The notes below the pieces were generated by a model, which had not been told where the DNA came from, did no database searches, and saw nothing but the letters and a program-made list of their open reading frames with translations. 64,000 nucleotides of DNA. It comes from Flavobacterium sp. (GTDB lineage Bacteria > Bacteroidota > Bacteroidia > Flavobacteriales > Flavobacteriaceae). Location of the stretch: positions 1 to 64,000 of the forward strand of contig NZ_JAQSDH010000009.1 in assembly GCF_029945805.1 (NCBI RefSeq), in the 5' to 3' direction. Positions 8,336 to 16,883 of this stretch are shown piece after piece. Position numbers and translations under genes: made by a program. Numbering within the stretch: position 1 is the stretch's first letter; every line of letters starts with the position of its first letter.

Positions 8336-9088
8336 ATGAAAAAAATACCGTCTTCAATAATTATTGGTATTGCCGTAATTATCACCGCTTGGATTTTGGG
8401 GAAATCGTTCCAAAACCGTAACAAGAACTTGGATTCGATTAGTGTAATCGGATTGGGAGCTAAGGATTTTGTTTCAGATGAGATTCTGTGGTCGGGAAGT
8501 TTTACTACAATGAGTTTTGATATTAAAACGGCGTATAATAAGATTGTTTCAGATCAAAAAATTGTATCTGATTTCTTTTTAAACAAAGGTTTTAAATCGA
8601 ATGAGTTTAGTTTTGGAGCTGTAAATTTTCAGAAAAAGTTTAGAGAAGTTCGAAGTGAAGGCGCAGACAACCAAACCAAATACGAACAAGTTTTTGATGG
8701 TTATGAAGCTACGCAAACTATTTCTTTTTCGGCAAAAAAGAATTCCGATTTGATGCAACGTATTGAAGAAGTTTCTAGTAAAACATCTGAATTAGTAAAT
8801 TCTGGAATTGAATTGTCATCCAATAGTATTCAGTATACGTTTTCAGATTTGCCAAGTTTAAAGCAAAGTTTAATTGAAAAAGCCACAAAAGATGCTAATG
8901 AACGCGCTTCTAAAATTGTAAAAACGGCTGACGGTGATTTAGGAAAACTGAAAAGAGCGAGTATGGGCGTTTTCCAGATTACTGGACAAGGTTCAACAGA
9001 AGATGATAGTTACGGAGGAATTAACGACACTTATAGCAAAAATAAAACGGCTCGAATTACGGTCAGGTTGGAATACGAATTGGATTAA
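8336..9088 (+). CDS. SIMPL domain-containing protein (DUF541)
   Basis: Membrane-anchored protein of 250 aa with one N-terminal hydrophobic segment (about 6-22) that acts as signal anchor or uncleaved signal peptide. The rest fits the SIMPL/DUF541 fold of periplasmic proteins: ISVIGLGAKDFVSDEILWSGSF near the start, a central region with paired helices, and the C-terminal KNKTARITVRLEYELD strand. Family members in other bacteria have been tied to oxidative stress or signalling complexes, but no specific role can be derived here. It follows tadA after a 48-bp gap and ends at a strong bidirectional terminator. Confidence 0.75.
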   Translation: MKKIPSSIIIGIAVIITAWILGKSFQNRNKNLDSISVIGLGAKDFVSDEILWSGSFTTMSFDIKTAYNKIVSDQKIVSDFFLNKGFKSNEFSFGAVNFQKKFREVRSEGADNQTKYEQVFDGYEATQTISFSAKKNSDLMQRIEEVSSKTSELVNSGIELSSNSIQYTFSDLPSLKQSLIEKATKDANERASKIVKTADGDLGKLKRASMGVFQITGQGSTEDDSYGGINDTYSKNKTARITVRLEYELD

Positions 9089-9100
9089 ATAAAAAGTCTA

Positions 9101-9145
9101 TAAAATAAGCCTGAAATAGTTAAAAACTATTTCAGGCTTATTTTA
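9101..9145. terminator. Bidirectional terminator, perfect 20-bp stem
   Basis: Arms at 9101-9120 and 9126-9145 are exact reverse complements around the loop TAAAA, with A/T-rich ends on both sides. It lies between convergent genes and includes the stop codon of the downstream minus-strand gene. Confidence 0.85.
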
Positions 9146-9505
9146 TGTAGCACTCACCCAAAGTAACGCGATGTCAAGCTCTTGTTTTTTAAAGCCTTTA
9201 TACTCGCCAGGAGCAATAAAGCTAAATCCGTTAGTGAAAGTTATGATGTTATCTGAATTGGTAACTATGGCGGATCGGTTCCATTTTCCAAAATTTTTGA
9301 TTCCAATCATTAGATCTTCCCACCACGCACCTGCGGTAAAACTCGCAAGCTCTGTATCTAATTCCAATAGAAAATTTAACTGATCGGTTTTCTTTACCAA
9401 CGCTTCTATGGTAGGAACAACAATAGTTTCGTAATCTTCTTTGGTAACTTCGCCAACAGCTCTAAAGGCTGCGACGTTTTCTGGAGAATTGATTATCTGT
9501 ATCAT
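9143..9505 (-). CDS. SpoIIAA-like STAS/CRAL-TRIO-type protein
   Basis: Small soluble protein of 120 aa resembling the SpoIIAA-like family (PF11964): a first strand MIQIINSPENVAAFRAVGEVTKEDYETIVVP, then LNFLLELDTELASFTAGAWWEDLMIGIKNFGKWNRSAIVTNSD, with the conserved WWEDLK-like and RSAIV segments. The family's function is largely unknown. The frame extends eight codons further to 9529, but ATG 9505 begins the conserved domain and has a -7 element (minus strand of 9527-9534, TAAATTTG) at a normal distance. Confidence 0.75.
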   Translation of the reverse strand: MIQIINSPENVAAFRAVGEVTKEDYETIVVPTIEALVKKTDQLNFLLELDTELASFTAGAWWEDLMIGIKNFGKWNRSAIVTNSDNIITFTNGFSFIAPGEYKGFKKQELDIALLWVSAT

Positions 9506-9526
9506 AGTATTTGTATTTTTTAAGTA

Positions 9527-9534
9527 CAAATTTA
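9527..9534 (-). promoter_or_regulatory. -7 element (TAAATTTG) for the SpoIIAA-like gene
   Basis: Consensus TAnnTTTG on the minus strand, 21 bp before ATG 9505. No -33 TTG is obvious. Confidence 0.4.
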
Positions 9535-9605
9535 TTCCATTTAAGAAAGATTATATTATATGACTTTTTTTAAAAGTTACAGAATGTCAGTCGGTTAGCA
9601 ATTGC

Positions 9606-9729
9606 CCTAGCCCGGATTACTTCACTAATTTAATATTTGTTATAGGTGTTCAGTGAATGCTTTGCATTTGCAGCGGAAATCCTTTTTGTTTTTACAAAAA
9701 GATTGTAGTGGAAAGCCGGAAATAGCTCC
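9606..9729. repeat. Dispersed hairpin repeat, copy 1
   Basis: Starts with CCTAGCCCGGATTA and ends with GTAGTGGAAAGCCGGAAA. The inner stem is AATCCTTTTTGT / ACAAAAAGATT with one bulged C (9679-9705). Compared with copy 2 it carries about 50 extra bases between the left end and GCGGAAATCC. Related copies lie at 53939-53999 and 61919-62028. Confidence 0.7.
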
Positions 9730-9736
9730 TAAAAAA

Positions 9737-9762
9737 AACCGCCAGTCTTTCGAAAGGCGGTT
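9737..9762 (-). terminator. Distal terminator hairpin of the 9816-11516 gene
   Basis: AACCGCC and GGCGGTT arms with an inner CTTTCGAAAG palindrome; on the minus strand it is followed by eight T. Very similar to the terminator at 14905-14934. Confidence 0.65.
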
Positions 9763-9776
9763 AATTATTTATTCTC

Positions 9777-9809
9777 AACCCTCGAAGGGTTTTAAACCCT
9801 TCGAGGGTT
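9777..9809 (-). terminator. Proximal hairpin after the 9816-11516 gene
   Basis: 16-bp inverted repeat AACCCTCGAAGGGTTT with its exact complement around one base, 6 bp after the stop codon. The AACCCTCGAAG core recurs at 39181-39215 after another T9SS cargo gene. Confidence 0.7.
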
Positions 9810-9815
9810 ATTTAG

Positions 9816-11516
9816 TTACTCTTTCACAAACTTACTGCTCGCTGTTCCTATATCGCTAGTAATCTTAATGAAATAAGTGCCGTTTGTCAATCCCGAAACA
9901 TCGATAGTTTCATTCGGATTGGTAACGGTCTGAACCAATTGTCCAAGCGTGTTGTAGATGCTTACAGAAGTCATTTCTACAGTTTGTTTTGTGGTAATGG
10001 TCAGAATATCTTTGGTCGGAACTGGCGATAAGCTAAATATGGTATTAAACACAAAATCAGAATTACCTAATAGTTGAATAGTTGTAGTAGCAGTATTTGT
10101 TGTTATCGGCAAATTATAATCAAAGTAAATATTAGCAGTATTATTAATATTTGTGCCAACGGTTAATGTTGGTTTGGTTTTAATTTTAAACGCTACAAAA
10201 CCATCGTTATTAGCATCATCAAACGGAAGGTTTATGTTTTCAAATATAAATTCGACCTTATTCGTATTTGTAATTTTGGTAGTGAATGGATGACTGCCAG
10301 ATAAAGGCGTTAACGTATTAATTTCAAACTTACTGGTGTCAATTATGTCACGAATTACCACGAATTCGGCATTGGCTGTTCCGGTATTTTCAAAACGAAT
10401 GACATAATGCAGGTATTTCCCAACATCAGCTATTGGCAGATTATTACCTTCTGCACAAGTTTTGTCATTTGGATCATAGGAACCTACAACAGTCTGGTTT
10501 AAGTTTGAAGTGTTATTTATTGGAGTTTCATCTGTCGCTCCGTTAACGCTTGCGCTGAATGCTAACACGTTTCCAACGTTAACCGCAGGTGTTTCTGAAG
10601 GAGAGTTGATATTCATCGTTACAATGATTTCTCTACTTTCAAACGGAGATAAATTACTAAAATTCCAAGTCAGTACATTTGTTACCTGACTGTTTATAGT
10701 TGGTGTGGCGGATACGAAATCCATCAGATTATCGTTGAAATTTAAGGTAACCGCACCATTTTGAACAGTGGTTCCTTTATTTTTATATAGTATTTTGTAA
10801 GTAGCATCAAAGCCCGGTCGCGCAGGTGCATACGGAAATAAACTTACTTCCAAATCGTTATGGGTTCCATTAGGCGCAATGCAAAAATTTTGTACAAACA
10901 AATTATTTGATGTCGATAAAACTACACTTGCACTCGGAGGGGTAACCGTGAAATAAGAAGGATTCTCTAAAACAGGGGTGAACGTATTATTGCCCGCACT
11001 AACATCATAATAACTATAAAAACCAGTTTGATTGGCAATTAGATTTCCAGTCACACCACCATTAGTAAAAGTTATTCTTTGATTTGGCAAGTTGGGATCA
11101 GATGCATCACAACCATTGCTATTGCTGTCATAACGGACGTTTCCTTGTAAAGTATAAGTGTATTGATTATTTACTGTAAAAGCATTTGGTAATGTCATGT
11201 TAAACGCACCATTCACTTCAGCGACATTCACGCTATACGATCCAGGGATAGCATATCCGGGAATTGACAAATTAACGTCTAACAAATTAGCGTAGTAGAA
11301 TTCACCAAAGTTAACGGGTAGAACATTGTTAAATTGATCAATAAAAGAAACATCTACTAAAGGTGTGGTCGTGGTAAAATCAACATTTTGTGTTGTTATA
11401 GTAACATCAAGGTTTTGTTGACCTCGATTTCCATTATTTGGAGTTACAGATATAATAGATTGTCCTACTATGAAATTACAAAAAAAGAATGCAGCTAAGA
11501 GTAGTAGTTTTTTCAT
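9816..11516 (-). CDS. T9SS-exported surface protein with DUF11/DUF7619-like repeats
   Basis: 566-aa secreted protein. An N-terminal signal peptide (KKLLLLAAFFFCNFIVGQ) precedes an Ig-like region, a prealbumin-type segment (YTLQGNVRYDSNSNGCDASD, a calcium-loop-like SDR signature, about 132-190), then DUF11-like beta domains, GSYDPNDKTCAEG (about 350) and RFENTGTANAEFVVIRDIID typical of DUF7619 modules. The C-terminus (about 495-566) is a type A T9SS sorting domain ending FVKE and nearly identical to the one on the LRR protein at 38124-39179. Its start lies 2 bp after the stop of the O-antigen-ligase/TPR gene, so the two are translationally coupled. No enzymatic motif is seen; adhesion or structural role is inferred only. 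Confidence 0.8.
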   Translation of the reverse strand: MKKLLLLAAFFFCNFIVGQSIISVTPNNGNRGQQNLDVTITTQNVDFTTTTPLVDVSFIDQFNNVLPVNFGEFYYANLLDVNLSIPGYAIPGSYSVNVAEVNGAFNMTLPNAFTVNNQYTYTLQGNVRYDSNSNGCDASDPNLPNQRITFTNGGVTGNLIANQTGFYSYYDVSAGNNTFTPVLENPSYFTVTPPSASVVLSTSNNLFVQNFCIAPNGTHNDLEVSLFPYAPARPGFDATYKILYKNKGTTVQNGAVTLNFNDNLMDFVSATPTINSQVTNVLTWNFSNLSPFESREIIVTMNINSPSETPAVNVGNVLAFSASVNGATDETPINNTSNLNQTVVGSYDPNDKTCAEGNNLPIADVGKYLHYVIRFENTGTANAEFVVIRDIIDTSKFEINTLTPLSGSHPFTTKITNTNKVEFIFENINLPFDDANNDGFVAFKIKTKPTLTVGTNINNTANIYFDYNLPITTNTATTTIQLLGNSDFVFNTIFSLSPVPTKDILTITTKQTVEMTSVSIYNTLGQLVQTVTNPNETIDVSGLTNGTYFIKITSDIGTASSKFVKE

Positions 11517-11518
11517 TT

Positions 11519-13504
11519 TCAGTTGATTAATGATTGAATATATTTGTCGAAGATAGTATTATTTCTTTTGTAATCAAAGTATAGTGTTAAAAGGTCATTC
11601 TCCGTTTTTATTTTTGATTTCAGATAATTGTTTAGTTTAGGATTGTTCAGGTTAAGGAGTGTTTCATTTAGTTTTTTCTCAACAATTGGAGTTAAAAACT
11701 GTTTGTAGGATTCATTTTTAGAATTGCTGTCGCATTTATCAATTGTTTCAAAAGCTTTTTCATAATCTTCAGTGTTATAATAGGTTGCCGCTAAATTTAT
11801 TCTGGCATCTTCATAGTTTGGTGAAATAGTCAATGCTTCTTTGTAGTGCCTTATTCCATGTGCAACGCGGCCATTTTTTATATAAGTTGAAGCTAAATCA
11901 TTATTAACAACTAAACAATAGGGGTTTACTTTATAAGCGTTACTGTAATACTTTAAACTTTCTTCAAAATTTCCTTCATTATAGTGCGCTTTACCCAAAT
12001 GCCAGTCTAATGGAATAGCATAAGTATCAGTTGAAAAAAAAGCATTTTCGGCTTTGTTGAACTCGAAAATTGCAGTTGTATTATCTGTTCTTTTTTCAGC
12101 TGCTAAAGCTTTAAGTAGATGTTTTTCACCATCTATTCTATATAATGCAATAGTCATAGAATAAAGTAACAATACGAAGCTGAACAGATAAAATAAACGG
12201 GAAGGAAGTTTAAATCCTTTGGTGCTATTTGCTTTCAGATATTTAGCATTAATTATGGCAAACACAATTAATAGTATTATCTGATGTTCAATTCTTGTTA
12301 GCGGAAAATCAAAAAAGGCAATGATGAGATAACAAACAATGAAAAACAAAAAGTAACTCGCATTTCTTCGTTCACTACTTTTCACTTCATTTTTTGAAAG
12401 CCAATTGGCTTGATAGAGTATAGAAATAAAAATTCCAAGATAACATAAAAACCCAAAAATGCCTATCTCTGAAAGAACCATTAAAAAATCATTGTGCGGA
12501 TTACTCACAATTAGTCTGCCGTTTACAATAGCGGTATCAGAAAAGTGATTTAATCCATATTTTGGATAAGTAGCAATCCAATTTCCAACGCCAATTCCAC
12601 TAAAAAAATTGTCTTTAATTATATAAAGTGCTTGTTGCCAATATTCTATTCTTGCGTACAAAGTATCTGAAGAAAGCAATCTGTAAAAATATTGTGTTTT
12701 TATATCTGCCGAAGAATGAAAAATGTCTTTAATTGATAATAAATAAAAAACACCAGTAATTAGTGCTGTTATAACTAATACTAAACTCCAATTGAAGATT
12801 TTTTTCGGAACCTTACTTCTTATTTGAAGTAACACCACTAAAAGGAGATAAATGCTTAATGCTATTAATACAACTCGTGTTCTTAACATTAAAAGCAGCA
12901 AGATGGTAAAAACTATTGCTACAAATGAAACAGCTTTTATTTTTTTAGACATTGAAATTCCAATAAAATAAAACGGTAAACAAAAAAACAAAATAGAGGA
13001 TAAAAAGTTCTTGTTGCCAAACGTGCCGCTCATAACATTTACCTGTCTAAATAAATTTTGTCCATTGATAGTTTTATTAGTGAAAGCCAATAAAGCAATT
13101 ATAACAGATATAAAACCAAACAGAATTACATATGATTTTATGCTTTTTTCCTCAATTAAATCGCTCATTATTAGATGTCTGATTACCATGAAAAACAGCA
13201 GGAAAATTAGATATTTAGATACTGCAGCATGACTTAAATCCAATATTTGCGATTTTGAAAAAGAGAATAAGCAAAAAACTATAAATCCTAAAAACAATAA
13301 AACGGTCTTATCTAATGTAAAAAGAGGAATTTGTTTGTTTTTTACTAATAGTAAAGATATGATTGAAAATAAAAACACAGTAGTTAATAACTGTCTTGCT
13401 AATAAGAAAGTATCTAATATTGAACTAAAAAAAACAAAAGGCAGTAAAACAAAATAGAATACTAAAATTAAATTGAAACTTTTGTTAATTTTAAATAAAT
13501 CCAT
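11519..13504 (-). CDS. O-antigen ligase/polymerase family membrane protein with TPR domain
   Basis: 661-aa inner-membrane protein. About ten to twelve hydrophobic segments occupy residues 10-455, with the Wzy_C-type region carrying FSGIGVGNWIATYPKYGLN and HNDFLMVLSEIGIFG (a conserved His near residue 340) typical of O-antigen ligases and polymerases. The C-terminal 200 residues are soluble and contain TPR units such as EESLKYYSNAYKVNPYCLVVNNDLASTYIKNGR and HYKEALTISPNYEDARINLAATYYNTEDYEKA. Such TPR-fused ligases transfer or polymerise surface glycans; the coupled T9SS cargo downstream makes a role in glycosylating or anchoring surface protein conceivable but unproven. Confidence 0.8.
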   Translation of the reverse strand: MDLFKINKSFNLILVFYFVLLPFVFFSSILDTFLLARQLLTTVFLFSIISLLLVKNKQIPLFTLDKTVLLFLGFIVFCLFSFSKSQILDLSHAAVSKYLIFLLFFMVIRHLIMSDLIEEKSIKSYVILFGFISVIIALLAFTNKTINGQNLFRQVNVMSGTFGNKNFLSSILFFCLPFYFIGISMSKKIKAVSFVAIVFTILLLLMLRTRVVLIALSIYLLLVVLLQIRSKVPKKIFNWSLVLVITALITGVFYLLSIKDIFHSSADIKTQYFYRLLSSDTLYARIEYWQQALYIIKDNFFSGIGVGNWIATYPKYGLNHFSDTAIVNGRLIVSNPHNDFLMVLSEIGIFGFLCYLGIFISILYQANWLSKNEVKSSERRNASYFLFFIVCYLIIAFFDFPLTRIEHQIILLIVFAIINAKYLKANSTKGFKLPSRLFYLFSFVLLLYSMTIALYRIDGEKHLLKALAAEKRTDNTTAIFEFNKAENAFFSTDTYAIPLDWHLGKAHYNEGNFEESLKYYSNAYKVNPYCLVVNNDLASTYIKNGRVAHGIRHYKEALTISPNYEDARINLAATYYNTEDYEKAFETIDKCDSNSKNESYKQFLTPIVEKKLNETLLNLNNPKLNNYLKSKIKTENDLLTLYFDYKRNNTIFDKYIQSLIN

Positions 13505-13529
13505 AAATAATTAAATATTAAAAGCTATC

Positions 13530-13537
13530 CAAAATTA
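13530..13537 (-). promoter_or_regulatory. -7 element (TAATTTTG) for the 13504 gene
   Basis: TAnnTTTG match on the minus strand, 25 bp upstream of ATG 13504. Confidence 0.4.
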
Positions 13538-13561
13538 CATTTAATAAGAATATCTTTTGAA

Positions 13562-13569
13562 TATATTTG
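13562..13569 (+). promoter_or_regulatory. -7 element (TATATTTG) for the 13587 gene
   Basis: TAnnTTTG match 17 bp before ATG 13587, so the leader would be about 12 nt. It faces away from the promoter at 13530-13537. Confidence 0.45.
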
Positions 13570-13586
13570 TTCATTAATCAACTTCA

Positions 13587-14900
13587 ATGACAGAGAGACA
13601 ACAAATAAACCTAACGCTGCTCCATGTAGGCATAGGTTCTTTAATAGCATTTCATCTTCCTTTGTCTAAAATTTATTTGCTTCTAATTATCATTTTGGGT
13701 TTTTACATTGTTGTTAAAAACAAAAACAACGAAATACTCTATGTTATAGCATATATAGCCGGGAGTGAAGTTTTTTTAAGAACAACTTACGGAAACCATT
13801 TTTATGAGTTAGGAAAATACCTAATGTTGTTTTTTACCTTTTTAGGATTCTTTTATAGTGGTTTTCCAAAAATCAAAAATCCTTATTTGATTTATTTACT
13901 AGTACTTTTCCCTTCTGTTTTTTTGTCATTAATGTATATCAATGGTGATGTTAGGAAAACAATTTCTATAGAGATTTTAGGGCCAATTTGTTTAGGAGTT
14001 TTGGCATTATACACCTATAAAAGGGAAATTTCAGCAAAACAAATTAAGATTATTTTAAACTTGATAGCACTCCCGGTATTGGGTTCTTGCGTTTTTTTAA
14101 TTTTAAGATATTCACGCAATATTTACAGTGTAAACCCTTATGCGTCCAATTTTTATTTTTCAGGTAATTATGCTCCAAATCAGATGGCAACGGTATTAGG
14201 ACTCGGTTTCTTTATTTATTTATTAAAAATAATAATTGAATCTGATAGTAAGAAAATCTTTTATCTTAATCTTTTTCTTTTATGTCTTATTTCCTATCGG
14301 GGATTTTTAACCTTTTCACGTGGAGGTATTTTGACAGCAGTAATCACGATTTTGTTTCTGTTTTTGTCAATATACATAAGCAGAAAAGAATATTATACAT
14401 TAAAAAGAAAAATTAGTTTATCATTTATTTTATTCTTATCAATTTTCGCGTTAACTTCCTGTCAAACACAAAACAAGCTGTTTAGCAGATATACCAATTT
14501 AAAGCTATTAGATTCAAAATATTTCTTTAAAAATGATGGAAGATATATACAGGCTAAATCCGATTTTGAGAACTTTATAGAAAAACCAATACTAGGAGTT
14601 GGAGTTGGAAAAGCGAAAGAAATTAGGATAATTAAGTACAAAAAAGAAATATCAACTCACAGCGAAGTAACCCGATTGTTGTCAGAACACGGAATTTTAG
14701 GCCTAGTAGCGTTATTAATTTTAATTTTTTATCCACTACAACTTTATTCAAAAGACTTACGAAACTTTTATTTGCTGCCGTTTTTTGTTTTTTGGCTACT
14801 TACAATTAATCATTCTGCAACACGTGTCATCGCGCCATTGTTTTTGTATGCTCTCACGCTGTTACAGATTAAGTTTGAAAAGGAAGAAGATGTTATATAA
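13587..14900 (+). CDS. O-antigen ligase family protein
   Basis: 437-aa polytopic membrane protein with about ten hydrophobic segments. Wzy_C-type features: TFSRGGILTAVITILFLFL (about 245-265), the periplasmic loop GRYIQAKSDFENFIEKPILGVGVGKA and STHSEVTRLLSEHGILGL with the conserved His (about 355). It lacks the C-terminal TPR of its divergent neighbour. It probably handles a lipid-linked glycan polymer in the periplasm, as ligase or polymerase; sequence alone does not tell which. Only 82 bp separate the two divergent start codons. Confidence 0.75.
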   Translation: MTERQQINLTLLHVGIGSLIAFHLPLSKIYLLLIIILGFYIVVKNKNNEILYVIAYIAGSEVFLRTTYGNHFYELGKYLMLFFTFLGFFYSGFPKIKNPYLIYLLVLFPSVFLSLMYINGDVRKTISIEILGPICLGVLALYTYKREISAKQIKIILNLIALPVLGSCVFLILRYSRNIYSVNPYASNFYFSGNYAPNQMATVLGLGFFIYLLKIIIESDSKKIFYLNLFLLCLISYRGFLTFSRGGILTAVITILFLFLSIYISRKEYYTLKRKISLSFILFLSIFALTSCQTQNKLFSRYTNLKLLDSKYFFKNDGRYIQAKSDFENFIEKPILGVGVGKAKEIRIIKYKKEISTHSEVTRLLSEHGILGLVALLILIFYPLQLYSKDLRNFYLLPFFVFWLLTINHSATRVIAPLFLYALTLLQIKFEKEEDVI

Positions 14901-14938
14901 CAAAAAAACCGCCAATCTTACGAAAGGCGGTTTTTTTT
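14901..14938. terminator. Bidirectional terminator between the ligase gene and rng
   Basis: CCGCC (14909-14913) and GGCGG (14926-14930) arms extended by AAAAAAA on the left and TTTTTTTT on the right, between convergent genes. Confidence 0.8.
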
Positions 14939-16484
14939 ATTTTTCCGAAATCTCTTTTCCTTTTTCATCAAAGAAATGATATTCTAAATACGTGTAAGCG
15001 TCACGAGGTATGATTTTCACCCACTTTTTATGTTCAAAAAACCATTTTGAACGTAATGATGGAAAACCTTTTTTAAGGTATGCTGCCACAAAAGGGTGAA
15101 CATTTAAAGTCACTTTTTTATGGTCTTTTAATTTGGTTTCAAGAGAGAAAGCAATCTTGTCAATAATCTGAATTGGCGCGTCAATATCGCTTGCTAGATT
15201 ATTCGGATTCTCTTCTCTTGTTTCAATATTTACTTCAGGTCTTACGCGTTGTCTTGTGATTTGGACTAATCCAAATTTACTAGGCGGCAAGATCTTATGT
15301 TTGGCTTTATCATCGCTCATTTCTTCTCTAAGGAAGTTGAACAATACTTGGCGATTGTCTGGATCTTTCATATCGATAAAATCGACTACGATAATTCCGC
15401 CCATATCTCGAAGACGTAATTGTCTTGCGATTTCTGCTGCGGCTATCATATTTACTTCCATGGCAGTATCTTCCTGATTGTTGGCTTTGTTAGAACGGTT
15501 TCCACTATTCACGTCGATAACGTGTAAAGCTTCGGTGTGTTCTATAATCAAATAAGCGCCTTTACTCATCGATACGGTTCGTCCGAAAGAAGTTTTAATC
15601 TGTCTTTCGATATGATATTTTTCAAACAATTGCGTGTCTTTCGACTGATAAAACTTAACGATTTTTTGTTTGTCAGGAGCTATTTCGGCTAAATAGTCCT
15701 TTGTTTCTTGATACAACTCCTCATCATCAATTTGAATACTTGTAAAAGTATCGTTGAATACATCTCTTAGTATAGAAGATGCTTTATTAAGCTCTCCTAA
15801 AACTTTAGACGGATGATGTGCGGTTGGTATTTTTTTACTCATTGCAGTCCATCTATTCATTAAGTTCTGCAAATCTTTTTCTAATTCGGCTACGTTTTTG
15901 CCTTCTGCTACTGTTCTCACAATAACACCAAAACCTTTTTGTTTGATAGATTGTACTAGTTTTTTAAGACGGTCTTTTTCATCTTTAGAGTCTATTTTTT
16001 GTGAAACAGAAACTCGGTCTGAAAAAGGCACTAAAACTAAAAATCGACCCGCGAATGAAAGCTCACAGCTTATTCTCGGACCTTTTGTAGAAATAGGTTC
16101 CTTAACCACTTGTACTAATATTGACTGGTTGGCGTTGAGTATATCTGCAACGGCTCCGTCTTTGTCAATTTCCTTCTCAAACTGGAAGTTTTTTAGGGAG
16201 AAATCTTTTAGTTTACCTGCGCTTACAAGTTTTATGAATTTCAAATAAGAAGCAAAACTTGGACCTAGATCTTGATAGTGTAAAAAGGCGTCTTTTTCGT
16301 AGCCCACGTTTACAAAAGCAGCGTTAAGTCCAGCAACTGGTTTCCTGATTTTAGCAATAAAAATATCGCCAACCTGAAAGTTGCTTGTTTCTTCTTGTTT
16401 GTGTAATTCAATTAGTTTTCCATCTTTTAATAAGGCAAAATCTACAGCGTCAGCACTAGATCTAATGATTAGTTCTTTATTCAC
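14937..16484 (-). CDS. rng: Ribonuclease E/G family endoribonuclease
   Basis: 515-aa RNase G-type enzyme for rRNA 5-prime processing and mRNA decay. An S1-like domain (GDIFIAKIRKPVAGLNAAFVNVGYEKDAFLHYQDL, about 37-75) is followed by the RNase H-like/DNase I-like catalytic region with HVIDVNSGNRS (about 325) and VVDFIDMKD (about 365), which contain the two metal-binding aspartates. The RNase E Zn-link CPxC motif expected after RQRVRPEVNI is missing; the segment reads ETREENPNNLASDIDAPI with no cysteines, so dimerisation must differ from the E. coli enzymes. No long C-terminal scaffold is present. It follows HU and the 30-aa basic protein on the same strand after a repeat-rich gap. Confidence 0.9.
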   Translation of the reverse strand: MNKELIIRSSADAVDFALLKDGKLIELHKQEETSNFQVGDIFIAKIRKPVAGLNAAFVNVGYEKDAFLHYQDLGPSFASYLKFIKLVSAGKLKDFSLKNFQFEKEIDKDGAVADILNANQSILVQVVKEPISTKGPRISCELSFAGRFLVLVPFSDRVSVSQKIDSKDEKDRLKKLVQSIKQKGFGVIVRTVAEGKNVAELEKDLQNLMNRWTAMSKKIPTAHHPSKVLGELNKASSILRDVFNDTFTSIQIDDEELYQETKDYLAEIAPDKQKIVKFYQSKDTQLFEKYHIERQIKTSFGRTVSMSKGAYLIIEHTEALHVIDVNSGNRSNKANNQEDTAMEVNMIAAAEIARQLRLRDMGGIIVVDFIDMKDPDNRQVLFNFLREEMSDDKAKHKILPPSKFGLVQITRQRVRPEVNIETREENPNNLASDIDAPIQIIDKIAFSLETKLKDHKKVTLNVHPFVAAYLKKGFPSLRSKWFFEHKKWVKIIPRDAYTYLEYHFFDEKGKEISEK

Positions 16485-16555
16485 TTTGTAAATTTTTATC
16501 CCGACAAAAAGCGTTCGGCGTGTAGCTTTTAGCGTTCAGCTTTTTAGGGCTAATT

Positions 16556-16583
16556 GCTGACGGCTGATGGCTGATGGCTAAAG
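16556..16583. repeat. Period-7 array (GCTGACG, GCTGATG x2, GCTAAAG)
   Basis: Four heptamers in exact 7-nt register upstream of rng. The neighbouring AGCTTTTAGCGTTCAGC (from 16524) is a partly complementary segment, so the pair could form an imperfect hairpin. Confidence 0.55.
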
Positions 16584-16682
16584 TAAGGATGGATTAAACA
16601 TTTTAAACAGGTATTGTTTTTTACCCGGTGAATCCTCGTAGAAAACAGCATTAAGATTTTGGGCAACAGTTTTGAAAACTGC

Positions 16683-16717
16683 ATTCTGTAATCTATAATC
16701 TGCCCTCTGAATTCTTT
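16683..16717. repeat. Degenerate period-7 array
   Basis: ATTCTGT, AATCTAT, AATCTGC, CCTCTGA, ATTCTTT succeed each other at 7-nt steps in the gap between the 30-aa gene and rng. Confidence 0.4.
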
Positions 16718-16758
16718 GTCAATGAACGTTTTTAAAAAAAAACAAAAGTAGTTTAGAA

Positions 16759-16851
16759 CTACTTTTTCTTTTTGTGTCGGTTAGCTCTCGCTCTCTTTTT
16801 ACGTTTATGAGTCGCTACCTTATGTCTTTTTCTTTTTTTACCACTTGGCAT
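16759..16851 (-). CDS. 30-aa basic ribosomal-type protein (AURKAIP1/COX24-like)
   Basis: Very short gene of 30 codons starting MPSGKKRKRHKVATHKRKK and ending in KKKK; 17 of 30 residues are Lys or Arg and three more are His. The KKRxR...HKxRK..R..RH pattern resembles the AURKAIP1/COX24 C-terminal motif shared by mitochondrial mS38 and the actinobacterial small-subunit protein bS22, so a ribosome-bound tail lying along rRNA is the best guess. I recall near-identical ORFs across Bacteroidota, usually next to HU and RNase G, but could not search. It lies 32 bp after the HU stop and is probably in the HU transcript. Confidence 0.75.
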   Translation of the reverse strand: MPSGKKRKRHKVATHKRKKRARANRHKKKK

Positions 16852-16883
16852 AATTGAAGATTTTGGTGATTAATAAATAAGTT

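Noticed and set aside
9653..9859. 68-aa frame on the + strand between 9653 and 9859
   Set aside because: It runs through the dispersed hairpin repeat, two terminators and the 3-prime end of the opposite gene.
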